A model generated the notes under the pieces. That model saw nothing but the letters and a program-made list of their open reading frames with translations. It did not search any database and had not been told where the DNA came from. DNA of 7,144 nt from assembly GCA_013812805.1 (NCBI GenBank), contig JACCSV010000322.1, positions 1 to 7,144 of the forward strand, in the 5' to 3' direction. The stretch is from Sphingomonas sp. (GTDB lineage Bacteria > Pseudomonadota > Alphaproteobacteria > Sphingomonadales > Sphingomonadaceae). Shown piece by piece: positions 1 to 5,855 of this stretch. How positions within the stretch are numbered: position 1 is the stretch's first letter; every line of letters starts with the position of its first letter. The position numbers were made by a program, and so were the translations under genes.

Positions 1-497
1 CCAACTTCATCAATGCCCAGCTGTCCGGGATGACCCTGGCCGAAGCCGAGGCTCGGCTGCGCATCGAAATTCGCGAGCGGCGTGAGGCGCTCGACACCGT
101 TGCCGCTGAACTGATCGCCTCGGGCCTGGCCGCGTGGACGGAGGATCATGCGCGGCGGCCGGTGCTGATCGTCCGCGGCCAGGCCAACCTCATCGACGAG
201 AGCGCCGCCGAAGACCTCGACCGGGTGCGGCGGCTGCTCGACGAGCTGGAGAACCGCCAGGAGATCGTGCGGCTGCTGGGAAGCGCCCAAGAGGGGCCGG
301 GGTGCCGGATTTTCATCGGCAGCGAGAACCGGATGTTCGCCTTGTCCGGCTCGTCGGTGATCGCCGCCCCGTACCGCGGGAGCCAGGGGCAAGTGGTGGG
401 CGTTGTCGGGGTTATCGGGCCGACGCGGTTGAACTATGCGCGGGTGGTACCCATGGTGGATTTGACCGCCAAGGCACTAACGAGATTGATGGGATGA
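1..497 (+). CDS. hrcA: Heat-inducible transcription repressor HrcA, C-terminal part (5' truncated by window edge)
   Basis: HrcA represses chaperone genes by binding CIRCE operators and is kept active by the GroEL chaperonin. The reading frame is already open at base 3 and enters with NFINAQLSGM, a conserved stretch at the start of the HrcA effector region, so the ATG at 30 is internal and the true start lies upstream. About 164 codons are visible, roughly the last half of a protein of usual length near 340-350 residues; the DNA-binding winged helix is outside the window. The family's end signature is clear: GSENRMFALSGSSVIAAPYR, then a hydrophobic strand and IGPTRLNYARVVPMVD close to the C-terminus. 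The stop at 495-497 overlaps the grpE start in an ATGA, so the two are surely co-transcribed and probably translationally coupled. No CIRCE inverted repeat is seen in the window. Identity is very secure; only the N-terminal half cannot be judged. Confidence 0.97.
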   Translation, partial: NFINAQLSGMTLAEAEARLRIEIRERREALDTVAAELIASGLAAWTEDHARRPVLIVRGQANLIDESAAEDLDRVRRLLDELENRQEIVRLLGSAQEGPGCRIFIGSENRMFALSGSSVIAAPYRGSQGQVVGVVGVIGPTRLNYARVVPMVDLTAKALTRLMG

Positions 498-1036
498 TGC
501 AGGAAGAAGATGAGCTTCACGGGGCTGCGAGCGAGACCGCCGACGAGGCACCCGACCTTGCCGAGCACGACATTGTCGGGGAGCTTCAGAAGGCGCTCGA
601 CGAGGCCAACAGCAAGGCGCTGTATGCGGCGGCGGAGACCCAGAACGTCCGCCGGCGCCTGGAGGCCGAAAAGCAGCAGGCGGCGTCCTATGCGTCCGCC
701 GCATTCGCTCGCGACATGCTGGCGATCAAGGACCACCTCGATCGGGCCCTTGCCGCGGTCAGCGAAGAGCTTCGCGCCGACAAGGTCGCAAGCAACTTCC
801 TCGCCGGCATCGAATCCACCTCGCGCGAGCTTGATTCGGTGTTTGCCCGCAACGGCGTGGTCCGGATCGACGCGATCGGCCAGCGGCTCGACCCGCACAA
901 GCACCAGGCGATGATGGAAGTGCCTTCGGACGAGGCGGAGCCCGGCACAATCGTTCAGGAAATGCAGAGCGGCTACATGCTCAAGGAGCGGTTGCTCCGC
1001 CCGGCGCTGGTGGCGGTGGCGAAACGCCCCGATTAG
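494..1036 (+). CDS. grpE: Nucleotide exchange factor GrpE (DnaK cochaperone)
   Basis: GrpE is a cytoplasmic homodimer that releases ADP from DnaK, resetting the Hsp70 cycle. The 180-residue product has the family layout: an acidic, poorly conserved N-terminus (residues 1-28), a long helix rich in Glu, Lys and Ala that would form the dimer coiled coil (about 28-95), a four-helix-bundle section (about 75-120), and the C-terminal beta domain. That domain shows LDPHKHQAM (132-140) and GYMLKERLLRPALVAVAK (160-177), the GrpE signature, with Glu where many homologs have Asp in KDRxLRPA. I chose the ATG at 494 because it overlaps the hrcA stop as ATGA; the next codon (497) is also ATG, so the start could be one codon later. 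No strong ribosome binding site precedes it, which fits coupling to hrcA translation. The TAG stop at 1034-1036 shares bases with the stop of the convergent oxidase gene. Length is typical for Alphaproteobacteria. Confidence 0.97.
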   Translation: MMQEEDELHGAASETADEAPDLAEHDIVGELQKALDEANSKALYAAAETQNVRRRLEAEKQQAASYASAAFARDMLAIKDHLDRALAAVSEELRADKVASNFLAGIESTSRELDSVFARNGVVRIDAIGQRLDPHKHQAMMEVPSDEAEPGTIVQEMQSGYMLKERLLRPALVAVAKRPD

Positions 1037-2307
1037 TGGACTTCGCGCTTTTGCGACTGCGCCTTGGTGGCAAGGCTGAAGCGCGGCTCCGGCCTCACCG
1101 CCCCTAAGAGCCGCTGCGCCGCGTAGCGCCCGACCTCGGGGCCGTGCTTGAAGCCATGGCCCGACCCGCCGCCGACCAGCAGGACGTTGGGATGCCTTGG
1201 GTGGATGTCGATCAGAAAGTCGCCGTTGGAGCTGTTCTCGTACTGGCAGACCCGGGCTTCGGTGAGCGGGGCGCCGCGCAGCAGCGGGAAACGGCGGTCG
1301 CGAAAGGCGATGATCCTTGCGAGCCCCGCCTCGCTCGGCTCGCGGCTCTGGGTGTCGGGATCGACCACCGCGCCGTGGGCGTCGTGAGCGAATTTAACGC
1401 CGCGGGCTTCAAGGTCGGGGAATCCGTAGAAGATGTCGCCGCCATTGAAGTCGGCCCAGCCCGGCATCGCACCAGGCAGGAAGCGGCGGTCGCCCGATGG
1501 TGGGGCGAAGAAAAAGACTTCCTGGCGGGTCGGGAAGATTCGGCTGCCGATCACGTCCGGGAACAGCTTGGGCAGCCACGGCCCGGCAGCGAAGACGAAG
1601 CTGTCGGCGCCCAGCCGTTCGCCTGATTTGAGACTGATCGAATTGATCTTTCCGCCTTTGCCCACCAGCGGCTGCGCTTCTGCGCGAAGGTAAGTGCCGC
1701 CGCTTTTCACGAACTGCTCGACCAGCATCTGTACCGACCGCCGCGCCATCAATGCGCCAAAGCCCGGCTCGAACAGGCCGACCTCGACCCCCTCAAAGTC
1801 GATCATCGGGAAGCGCCGCGCCATCTCCCCGCGGCCCAAGGCCTGCGTGGGGAGTCCCATCGCCTTGTGCGCCGCCAGGCTGTCGCGGACGTACGCTTCG
1901 TCGCGCGGGAAAAAGAACAGCACGCCGGTCTCGTGGAAGATCGGCAGCCCGGAAACATCGCTCAGCGCCTTCCAGTCCCTGAGGCTGTCGAGCGCCATCC
2001 GCGTGTAAATCGCGTCCTTGCCGTACGCGGCGCGGGTCATCCGCGATTCTCCGCCCGACGAGGCGCGCGAGTGGGCCGGTCCCCAGGCATCGAGCAAGGT
2101 CACCCGGTGCCCGGCGCGCAGCAGGTGCGATGCCGTCCAGGCACCGAACACGCCGGCCCCGACGACCACGACATGCGCGCCGGAACGTCCGGGCGCCGCC
2201 TTGGCGACGGCGGGCAGAATGACAGCGCCGCCCGCTCCGGCGAGGAGCGAGCGGCGCGTTATAGGTGGAAGCGGCGAACCCGGCGGCTTGCCGCTCCCTT
2301 GCTTCAT
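1033..2307 (-). CDS. Tat-signal FAD-dependent amine oxidase, monomeric sarcosine oxidase / N-methyltryptophan oxidase (DAO) family
   Basis: Predicted flavoprotein oxidase of 424 residues that would oxidise a C-N bond of an amino acid or N-alkyl amino acid, passing electrons to O2 and giving H2O2. Residues 18-38 hold a twin-arginine signal (TRRSLLAGAGG, then a hydrophobic run ending near AVAKAA), so export by Tat is likely. The Rossmann motif VVVVGAGVFGAW follows at 46-57. Compared from memory with monomeric sarcosine oxidase (MSOX), key positions are kept: R89 and R92 in SRMTRAAYG (MSOX R49/R52), K305 in GVKFAHD (the O2-activating K265), C354-Q-Y356 (C315, the covalent flavin site, and Y317) and K387 in SGHGFK (K348). 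MSOX H269 aligns with D309, and the loop after the cysteine reads ENSSNGDF instead of the usual TPDEHF type, so the substrate may differ. It lies 12 bases after the receptor stop, in the same frame and surely in its operon; GAGGGG abuts the ATG rather than standing at normal spacing. The family is secure, the substrate unknown. Confidence 0.88.
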   Translation of the reverse strand: MKQGSGKPPGSPLPPITRRSLLAGAGGAVILPAVAKAAPGRSGAHVVVVGAGVFGAWTASHLLRAGHRVTLLDAWGPAHSRASSGGESRMTRAAYGKDAIYTRMALDSLRDWKALSDVSGLPIFHETGVLFFFPRDEAYVRDSLAAHKAMGLPTQALGRGEMARRFPMIDFEGVEVGLFEPGFGALMARRSVQMLVEQFVKSGGTYLRAEAQPLVGKGGKINSISLKSGERLGADSFVFAAGPWLPKLFPDVIGSRIFPTRQEVFFFAPPSGDRRFLPGAMPGWADFNGGDIFYGFPDLEARGVKFAHDAHGAVVDPDTQSREPSEAGLARIIAFRDRRFPLLRGAPLTEARVCQYENSSNGDFLIDIHPRHPNVLLVGGGSGHGFKHGPEVGRYAAQRLLGAVRPEPRFSLATKAQSQKREVH

Positions 2308-2319
2308 CCCCTCAGCCGA

Positions 2320-4908
2320 TCATCCGCGCTCTGGCATCGGCGGCGGGGGAGGTGGCGGCGGCGGCGGAGCCGGGCACACGTCGGTCGCCAGGATCACCGA
2401 TCCGTCGGGGCAGGTCCGCGTCGCCGGAGCTGCCGGCGGCGGCGGGGGCGGAGGCGGGGGCGGCGCTACATAGACAGGCGGCGGCGGCGCCGAGCGGAAC
2501 GCCTGGCGTACCGTCAACCCGATCATCCGCGGCTGACCGATATTGTAGCCGAGGCGCGCTCGCCCGCCGCGTTCCCGGTCGAGGGACAGCTTCGGGTTGG
2601 CGTCCAACAGGTTGTTGACGAAAGCGACGATTTCGAAACCGCTGTCCCACTCGATGCCCGCCGACAGGTTGAACAGGTTGTAGGACGGCAGCTTCAGCGA
2701 GCCGAAGTTCTGCGTGTTGGTGCCGAAGTCGCGGGTCACCGGGTCGAAGAAGATGAAATTGAAGTTCTGGTTGGCGGCCTCCTGGTCGCTTGGTTGGGTG
2801 AAGCGGCTGCCCACATGCTGTGCGCTGCCGGTCACGTACCATTCGGCGTTATTGCTCATCCGCTGCCCATAAGTGGCCGTCGCGGCCACCTGGAACTTGG
2901 GAACGGTCGGCAACCGGTTGCCTTCCCGAATACCGGTCCGGGTCGCCAGAGGCTCTGGCAGCGTCGAATCAAATTCCGCTTCGACGTAACTTCCGGCGAC
3001 GGACAGATCGAGCCCGGGGGTCGGACTTGCAGCGAACTCGGCCTCGATACCTCTCGTATGCGCCTTCGGCACGTTGAAGACGATGCGCGACGAGCAGCTT
3101 CCCGCATCCACGGTGACTTGAAGGTCACGGATCCGGCTGGTGAACGCCGCGGCGTTGAACGTCAGGCCGCGCATCTGGTACTTCACGCCGGCTTCGTAAT
3201 TCCACAGCGTCTCGTCATCGTAAGTCCCGGACGCGAACGGCCCGTAAATGTCCTCATCTTCATCGCTGCAGAGCGGAAGGTTGAGCGGGTCGTTGATGCC
3301 GCCGAGGCGGAAGCCCTTTGCCGCCTGGACGTTGACGCTGAAATTGCGGTTTGGCTCCCAGGTTCCGATCACGCGCGGGTTGAAGCCGTTCGATTCGGTT
3401 TCGTCGGCAATGCGGGTGTCGCCGTTGGAGAACAGGCCGCCGGACACGAAATCGCGCGATTCCTTGAAGTCGTAGTAGCGCCCGCCGGCGGTCAGCTTGA
3501 ACTGGCCGAAATCGTAGGTGGCCTCGCCGAACGCCGCCTTCTGCTTGATGTCGTAGGGAAGATCGGCGTTGTACGGCGAGTTGAGCGGGAATCCGTTGCT
3601 GACCGCTTCCGAGACTCCAGCGCCCAGCGCCGAGTCGATGAAAGCGTCATAACCAGGGGTGGGGAGGCGCTGCGTATATTCACGCTCGATGTCCGTGTAG
3701 AAGACGCCGGCCACCCATTGCAGCGGACCAATTCCGGTCGACGCAAGCCGCAGTTCTTGGGTCCATTGCTTAAGGTCGGTCGTGTCCCGAAGGTTCGACG
3801 GCAGAAGCGCAATGTCCGGGTCGATGCCAATGGATGCCAGAGGGACGATGCCGACCGAGCCGGTGAGCGCAGAGGCGTCGCGGCTGACCAGGATGTCGCG
3901 GTTGATGTAGCTGGTGACGGACGTGAGCTCGACCCCACCCAAGTCAACGCTGCCGACCAGGTCCGCGAGCAGCGTGTCGTCCTCGAACTTCTCGCGCAGC
4001 AGCAAGAACTGCTTGCGCCTGCCGAGCTCTTCGCCGCTGATATTGGTCGTGAACTGGTTGTCGTAGAAGTTGTATTCCTCTTGACGGTTGAAGCCGTCGG
4101 CGCGGACCTTCTGATAGACCACCCGCGGCGTGATCCGGATGTTGAACGCAGGCTCCCACAGCAGCGACAGGCGACCGCCGATGCGGGAACCGTCGTTGAT
4201 GTTCTTTCCGGCTGCGGGCCCGACCGCATCGACAAAGCCGGCATATTTCGTCCCGTAGGCAACCGCGCGCACTGCCGCCGTTGCCCCGAGCGGGATGTTG
4301 ACTGCGCCTTTGAGGTGATAGCCGATGTCTCCCTCGTCGACGGTGTTGATGTTCCCCTCGACAAGGCCCTCGGTCCGTCCCAGCATCGGCTGGTTGGTGA
4401 TGTAGCGGATGGTGCCTCCGACCGAGCCGGAGCCGAACAAGGTGCCCTGCGGTCCGCGCAGCGTCTCGACCCGGTTGAGGTCGAACAGGTCGAAGTCAGG
4501 CGTGAACAGCGACAGGGATATGACGCTTTCGTCCATGTAGACGCCGACCTGTTCCTTCACACCCGGCTGGTCGCGGACGATCTGGCCTGCAGAGACGCCG
4601 CGCACGGACACTTGGCTTTGTCCCGGCCCGAGGTTCTGGACGGTGAGGCCCGCGACATTGCGGCTGAGGTCCTCGATCGTCGTCGCATTGGCGCGCTGAA
4701 TGTCTTCCTGCGTCTGCGCGTTGATCGAGAAGGGGACGTCCTGCACCGTGGTTGCGCGCTTGGTGGCGGTGACGATGATCTCGTCACCCTGCGTTTCTTC
4801 CGGCTGGTTGGCGGCCTGCGCGACCCCCTCCTGCACGGTCTGGGCGAAGGACGGCGAAGCGATCGCTGCAAGTGCGGTGCCGACGAGTAGATAGGTTGGA
4901 ATGCGCAT
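2320..4908 (-). CDS. TonB-dependent outer-membrane receptor with proline-rich C-terminal extension
   Basis: Outer-membrane ligand-gated importer powered by TonB-ExbB-ExbD. The 862-residue product begins with a Sec signal (MRIPTYLLVG, hydrophobic core, SPSFA, cleavage likely after residue 22). A TonB-box-like stretch follows, GDEIIVTATKR at 41-51. The plug domain (about 50-175) has VPFSINAQT, SVRGVSAGQ (101-109), VGVYMDESV, RVETLRGPQGTLFGSGSVGG (146-165) and TIRYITNQP. The rest up to about residue 804 alternates aromatic strands and acidic loops as in a 22-strand barrel; GLTVRQAF (797-804) looks like the final strand with its terminal Phe. Residues 805-862 are an extension (described separately). 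GGGGG at 4915-4919 gives a ribosome binding site 6-11 bases before the ATG. It is the first gene of a two-gene unit with the amine oxidase, so the cargo may be that enzyme's substrate, but siderophores, glycans and peptides are also carried by this family. An acidic loop, LCSDEDEDIYG, lies mid-barrel. Confidence 0.95.
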   Translation of the reverse strand: MRIPTYLLVGTALAAIASPSFAQTVQEGVAQAANQPEETQGDEIIVTATKRATTVQDVPFSINAQTQEDIQRANATTIEDLSRNVAGLTVQNLGPGQSQVSVRGVSAGQIVRDQPGVKEQVGVYMDESVISLSLFTPDFDLFDLNRVETLRGPQGTLFGSGSVGGTIRYITNQPMLGRTEGLVEGNINTVDEGDIGYHLKGAVNIPLGATAAVRAVAYGTKYAGFVDAVGPAAGKNINDGSRIGGRLSLLWEPAFNIRITPRVVYQKVRADGFNRQEEYNFYDNQFTTNISGEELGRRKQFLLLREKFEDDTLLADLVGSVDLGGVELTSVTSYINRDILVSRDASALTGSVGIVPLASIGIDPDIALLPSNLRDTTDLKQWTQELRLASTGIGPLQWVAGVFYTDIEREYTQRLPTPGYDAFIDSALGAGVSEAVSNGFPLNSPYNADLPYDIKQKAAFGEATYDFGQFKLTAGGRYYDFKESRDFVSGGLFSNGDTRIADETESNGFNPRVIGTWEPNRNFSVNVQAAKGFRLGGINDPLNLPLCSDEDEDIYGPFASGTYDDETLWNYEAGVKYQMRGLTFNAAAFTSRIRDLQVTVDAGSCSSRIVFNVPKAHTRGIEAEFAASPTPGLDLSVAGSYVEAEFDSTLPEPLATRTGIREGNRLPTVPKFQVAATATYGQRMSNNAEWYVTGSAQHVGSRFTQPSDQEAANQNFNFIFFDPVTRDFGTNTQNFGSLKLPSYNLFNLSAGIEWDSGFEIVAFVNNLLDANPKLSLDRERGGRARLGYNIGQPRMIGLTVRQAFRSAPPPPVYVAPPPPPPPPPPAAPATRTCPDGSVILATDVCPAPPPPPPPPPPMPERG
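2338..2463 (-). repeat. Two decaproline-coding CCN tracts framing a two-cysteine segment at the receptor C-terminus
   Basis: Bases 2434-2463 and 2338-2367, read on the - strand, each encode ten consecutive prolines (receptor residues 816-825 and 848-857). A shorter run of four prolines lies just upstream (808-811). Between the decaprolines is AAPATRTCPDGSV and then ILATDVCPA, with cysteines at 833 and 845 (11 residues between them). Codons mix CCG, CCC, CCT and CCA, so this is not a pure microsatellite, and both runs have the same length. Polyproline is known to stall ribosomes and to need elongation factor P. Similar Pro-rich, CPDGS-containing stretches occur, to my recollection, in sphingomonad OmpA-like proteins. 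Confidence 0.9.
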
Positions 4909-4927
4909 GAAGAACCCCCGCTTAAGG

Positions 4928-4972
4928 CGCCTGTGATCGGCCGAATCTAGCCGCGATCACCGCTCAGGCGAA
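4928..4972 (-). promoter_or_regulatory. Candidate promoter/operator with interrupted inverted repeat upstream of the receptor gene
   Basis: The arm CGCCTG-TGATCG (4928-4939) is matched by CGATCA (4954-4959) and CAGGCG (4965-4970), giving 12 complementary pairs broken by a five-base bulge on one side. The inner arms alone, GTGATCG and CGATCAC, form a perfect 7 bp inverted repeat centred near 4946.5. On the - strand, TTCGCC (4972-4967) and TAGATT (4949-4944) are 17 bases apart and could be weak -35 and -10 boxes, which places the dyad centre on the -10 box, where a repressor could act. As RNA the same bases could instead fold in the leader just upstream of the ribosome binding site. No T-run follows on either strand, so it does not look like a terminator. 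The repeat is real; its role is inferred. Confidence 0.4.
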
Positions 4973-5038
4973 GGCTACATGTCGGGTAGGTTACAGATAC
5001 GTTGCTGCCTGTTGTTTCCGGGCCACAGCTGTGACGCC

Positions 5039-5488
5039 TTAGAATGGCAGAAGCGATCTCGGCGGCGCGTCGATGCGTGCCCTGCGGCCAGCAAGGAAAA
5101 TGTGGCGGACGATCTCGGCCTGTTGCTCCAGCCCATAGCGCTCGAACGGCCAATCGGGGACGCAGCGATATTTGTAGCGGCACAACGGGTGTCGCATCAG
5201 CGGCAGGTAGAACCGGCCGCGCGTCTGGGTCTGCCAGACGTGGGTCATTTCGTGGATGAACAACCCCTGCCGCCACAGCGGCTCGGCGGCGAAATCGGCG
5301 GACCAGAGATTGCCGTGCGGGTGGAAATGAATGTTGCCGGTCGGCGCCATTGCTGCGTTCCTGGGATGGAACAGCCACCACTTGCGGCGGACCATGCGCA
5401 CATCTGAGTAATCGACGGCCTCGCCGAACATCGAGCGGGCAAGCTCGACTTCGCCTGCGGTCAGCAGCCGGGACGTTATTGCCGACAT
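5039..5488 (-). CDS. Small HExxH putative zinc metallopeptidase ('vgr related protein' type)
   Basis: A 149-residue protein whose role is not established. It has one clear zinc-peptidase motif, HEMTHVWQ at 79-86 (H79, E80, H83), and a later GLEQQAEIVRHIF (119-131) whose E125 could be the third metal ligand, as in DUF4157-like gluzincins. Other marked segments are RRKWWLFHPR (34-43), a loop GNIHFHPHGNLW (51-62) rich in His and Asn, and DFAAEPLWRQGLF just before the motif. I see no signal peptide or membrane segment. The label 'vgr related protein' is one I recall for similar sphingomonad proteins; nothing here shows a link to type VI secretion VgrG. An ATG at 5519-5521 would add 11 residues. 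I prefer the start at 5488 because homolog-like sequence begins there with a good upstream site (GGAAGGGTGGA), and the longer form would run into the acpP promoter region. It is divergent from acpP and ends 130 bases before the receptor start. Confidence 0.75.
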   Translation of the reverse strand: MSAITSRLLTAGEVELARSMFGEAVDYSDVRMVRRKWWLFHPRNAAMAPTGNIHFHPHGNLWSADFAAEPLWRQGLFIHEMTHVWQTQTRGRFYLPLMRHPLCRYKYRCVPDWPFERYGLEQQAEIVRHIFLAGRRARIDAPPRSLLPF

Positions 5489-5511
5489 CCAGATTCCACC
5501 CTTCCGGTCAC

Positions 5512-5540
5512 TTGCCCCCATTCCCCCGCCTCGCTAGGGC
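5512..5540 (+). promoter_or_regulatory. Candidate sigma-70-type promoter for acpP
   Basis: TTGCCC (5512-5517) and TAGGGC (5535-5540) are separated by 17 bases, and the downstream box ends 29 bases before the acpP ATG. The -10 match is weak against TATAAT, but GC-rich boxes of the gcTAggg sort are plausible for a sphingomonad housekeeping promoter. It lies in the 81-base region between the divergent peptidase and acpP genes, the only place an acpP promoter can sit without lying inside another gene. No comparable pair is obvious for the divergent gene. Confidence 0.45.
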
Positions 5541-5569
5541 AACGCAAAATCCAACGGAGGAAGCCCCCA

Positions 5570-5806
5570 ATGAGCGAAACTGCCGAGCGGGTGAAGAAAA
5601 TCGTCGTCGAGCATCTTGGCGTCGAAGCCGAGAAGGTCACCGAAGAGGCGAGCTTCATCGACGACCTGGGAGCCGACAGCCTCGACATTGTCGAGCTGGT
5701 GATGGCGTTCGAGGAAGAATTCAACGTCGAGATCCCGGACGATGCCGCGGAAAAGATCACGACCGTCAAGGACGCGATCGACTATATCGACCAGAATCAG
5801 GGCTGA
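5570..5806 (+). CDS. acpP: Acyl carrier protein AcpP
   Basis: Small acidic carrier of growing acyl chains in type II fatty acid synthesis, also a donor for phospholipid and lipid A assembly. The 78-residue product has the classic four-helix pattern: helix I about 3-15, the loop with ASFIDDLGADSLDIVEL (27-43), helix II, and the last helix from TTVKDAIDYI. Ser37 in DSL is the site of 4'-phosphopantetheine attachment; the acidic residues along helix II (D39, E42, E47, E48, E49) form the usual partner-binding face. Length is exactly that expected. GGAGG at 5556-5560 sits nine bases before the ATG, an almost ideal ribosome binding site that fits the high abundance of ACP. The fabD and fabG genes that often precede acpP are absent; a divergent peptidase gene is there instead. 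A terminator-like hairpin follows, then fabF. Identity is essentially certain. Confidence 0.99.
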   Translation: MSETAERVKKIVVEHLGVEAEKVTEEASFIDDLGADSLDIVELVMAFEEEFNVEIPDDAAEKITTVKDAIDYIDQNQG

Positions 5807-5855
5807 ACCGCAGCCGGTTACGAGCCGCCCAGCAATCGCCAACCAAGGCGGCACC

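Noticed and set aside
134..493. Upstream in-frame extension of grpE to an ATG at 134.
   Set aside because: It would lie fully over hrcA in another frame and give a Pro/Arg/Gly-rich sequence unlike GrpE; the family sequence begins only after the ATGA at 494.
470..500. GCACTAACGAG near the end of hrcA as a CIRCE half-site.
   Set aside because: It does not match TTAGCACTC-N9-GAGTGCTAA beyond a few bases, has no partner arm, and lies inside coding sequence.
1061..1076. Perfect 6 bp hairpin GCCTTG-gtgg-CAAGGC just past the grpE stop, as a terminator.
   Set aside because: The stem is short, no T-run follows on either strand, and it lies in the oxidase coding region.
2338..2463. Possible G-quadruplex on the + strand opposite the polyproline codons.
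   Set aside because: There are only a few runs of three or more Gs close together, mostly GG steps from CCN codons. A stable three-tetrad fold is not supported, and proline coding explains the composition.
1867..4890. A 1007-codon open frame on the + strand opposite the receptor and the start of the oxidase.
   Set aside because: It is antisense to two clearly coding genes. Its protein is a low-complexity string rich in Arg, Val, Glu and Asp with no domain, as expected from GC-rich codon bias on the opposite strand.
5024..5033. Palindrome CACAGCTGTG next to the end of the HExxH gene.
   Set aside because: A 10 bp palindrome with no loop or T-tract is weak as a terminator, and one such match in a short spacer is not enough to call an operator.
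5489..5521. Longer start for the HExxH protein at 5521.
   Set aside because: The added 11 residues (MGASDRKGGIW) look unrelated to the family, and the start overlaps the candidate acpP promoter; the start at 5488 has a reasonable ribosome binding site.
5824..5852. GCCGCC / GGCGGC inverted repeat before the acpP-fabF hairpin, as an antiterminator arm.
   Set aside because: Only 6 bp of simple GC sequence with a 17-base loop, and it does not overlap the terminator stem, so there is no evidence of competing folds.
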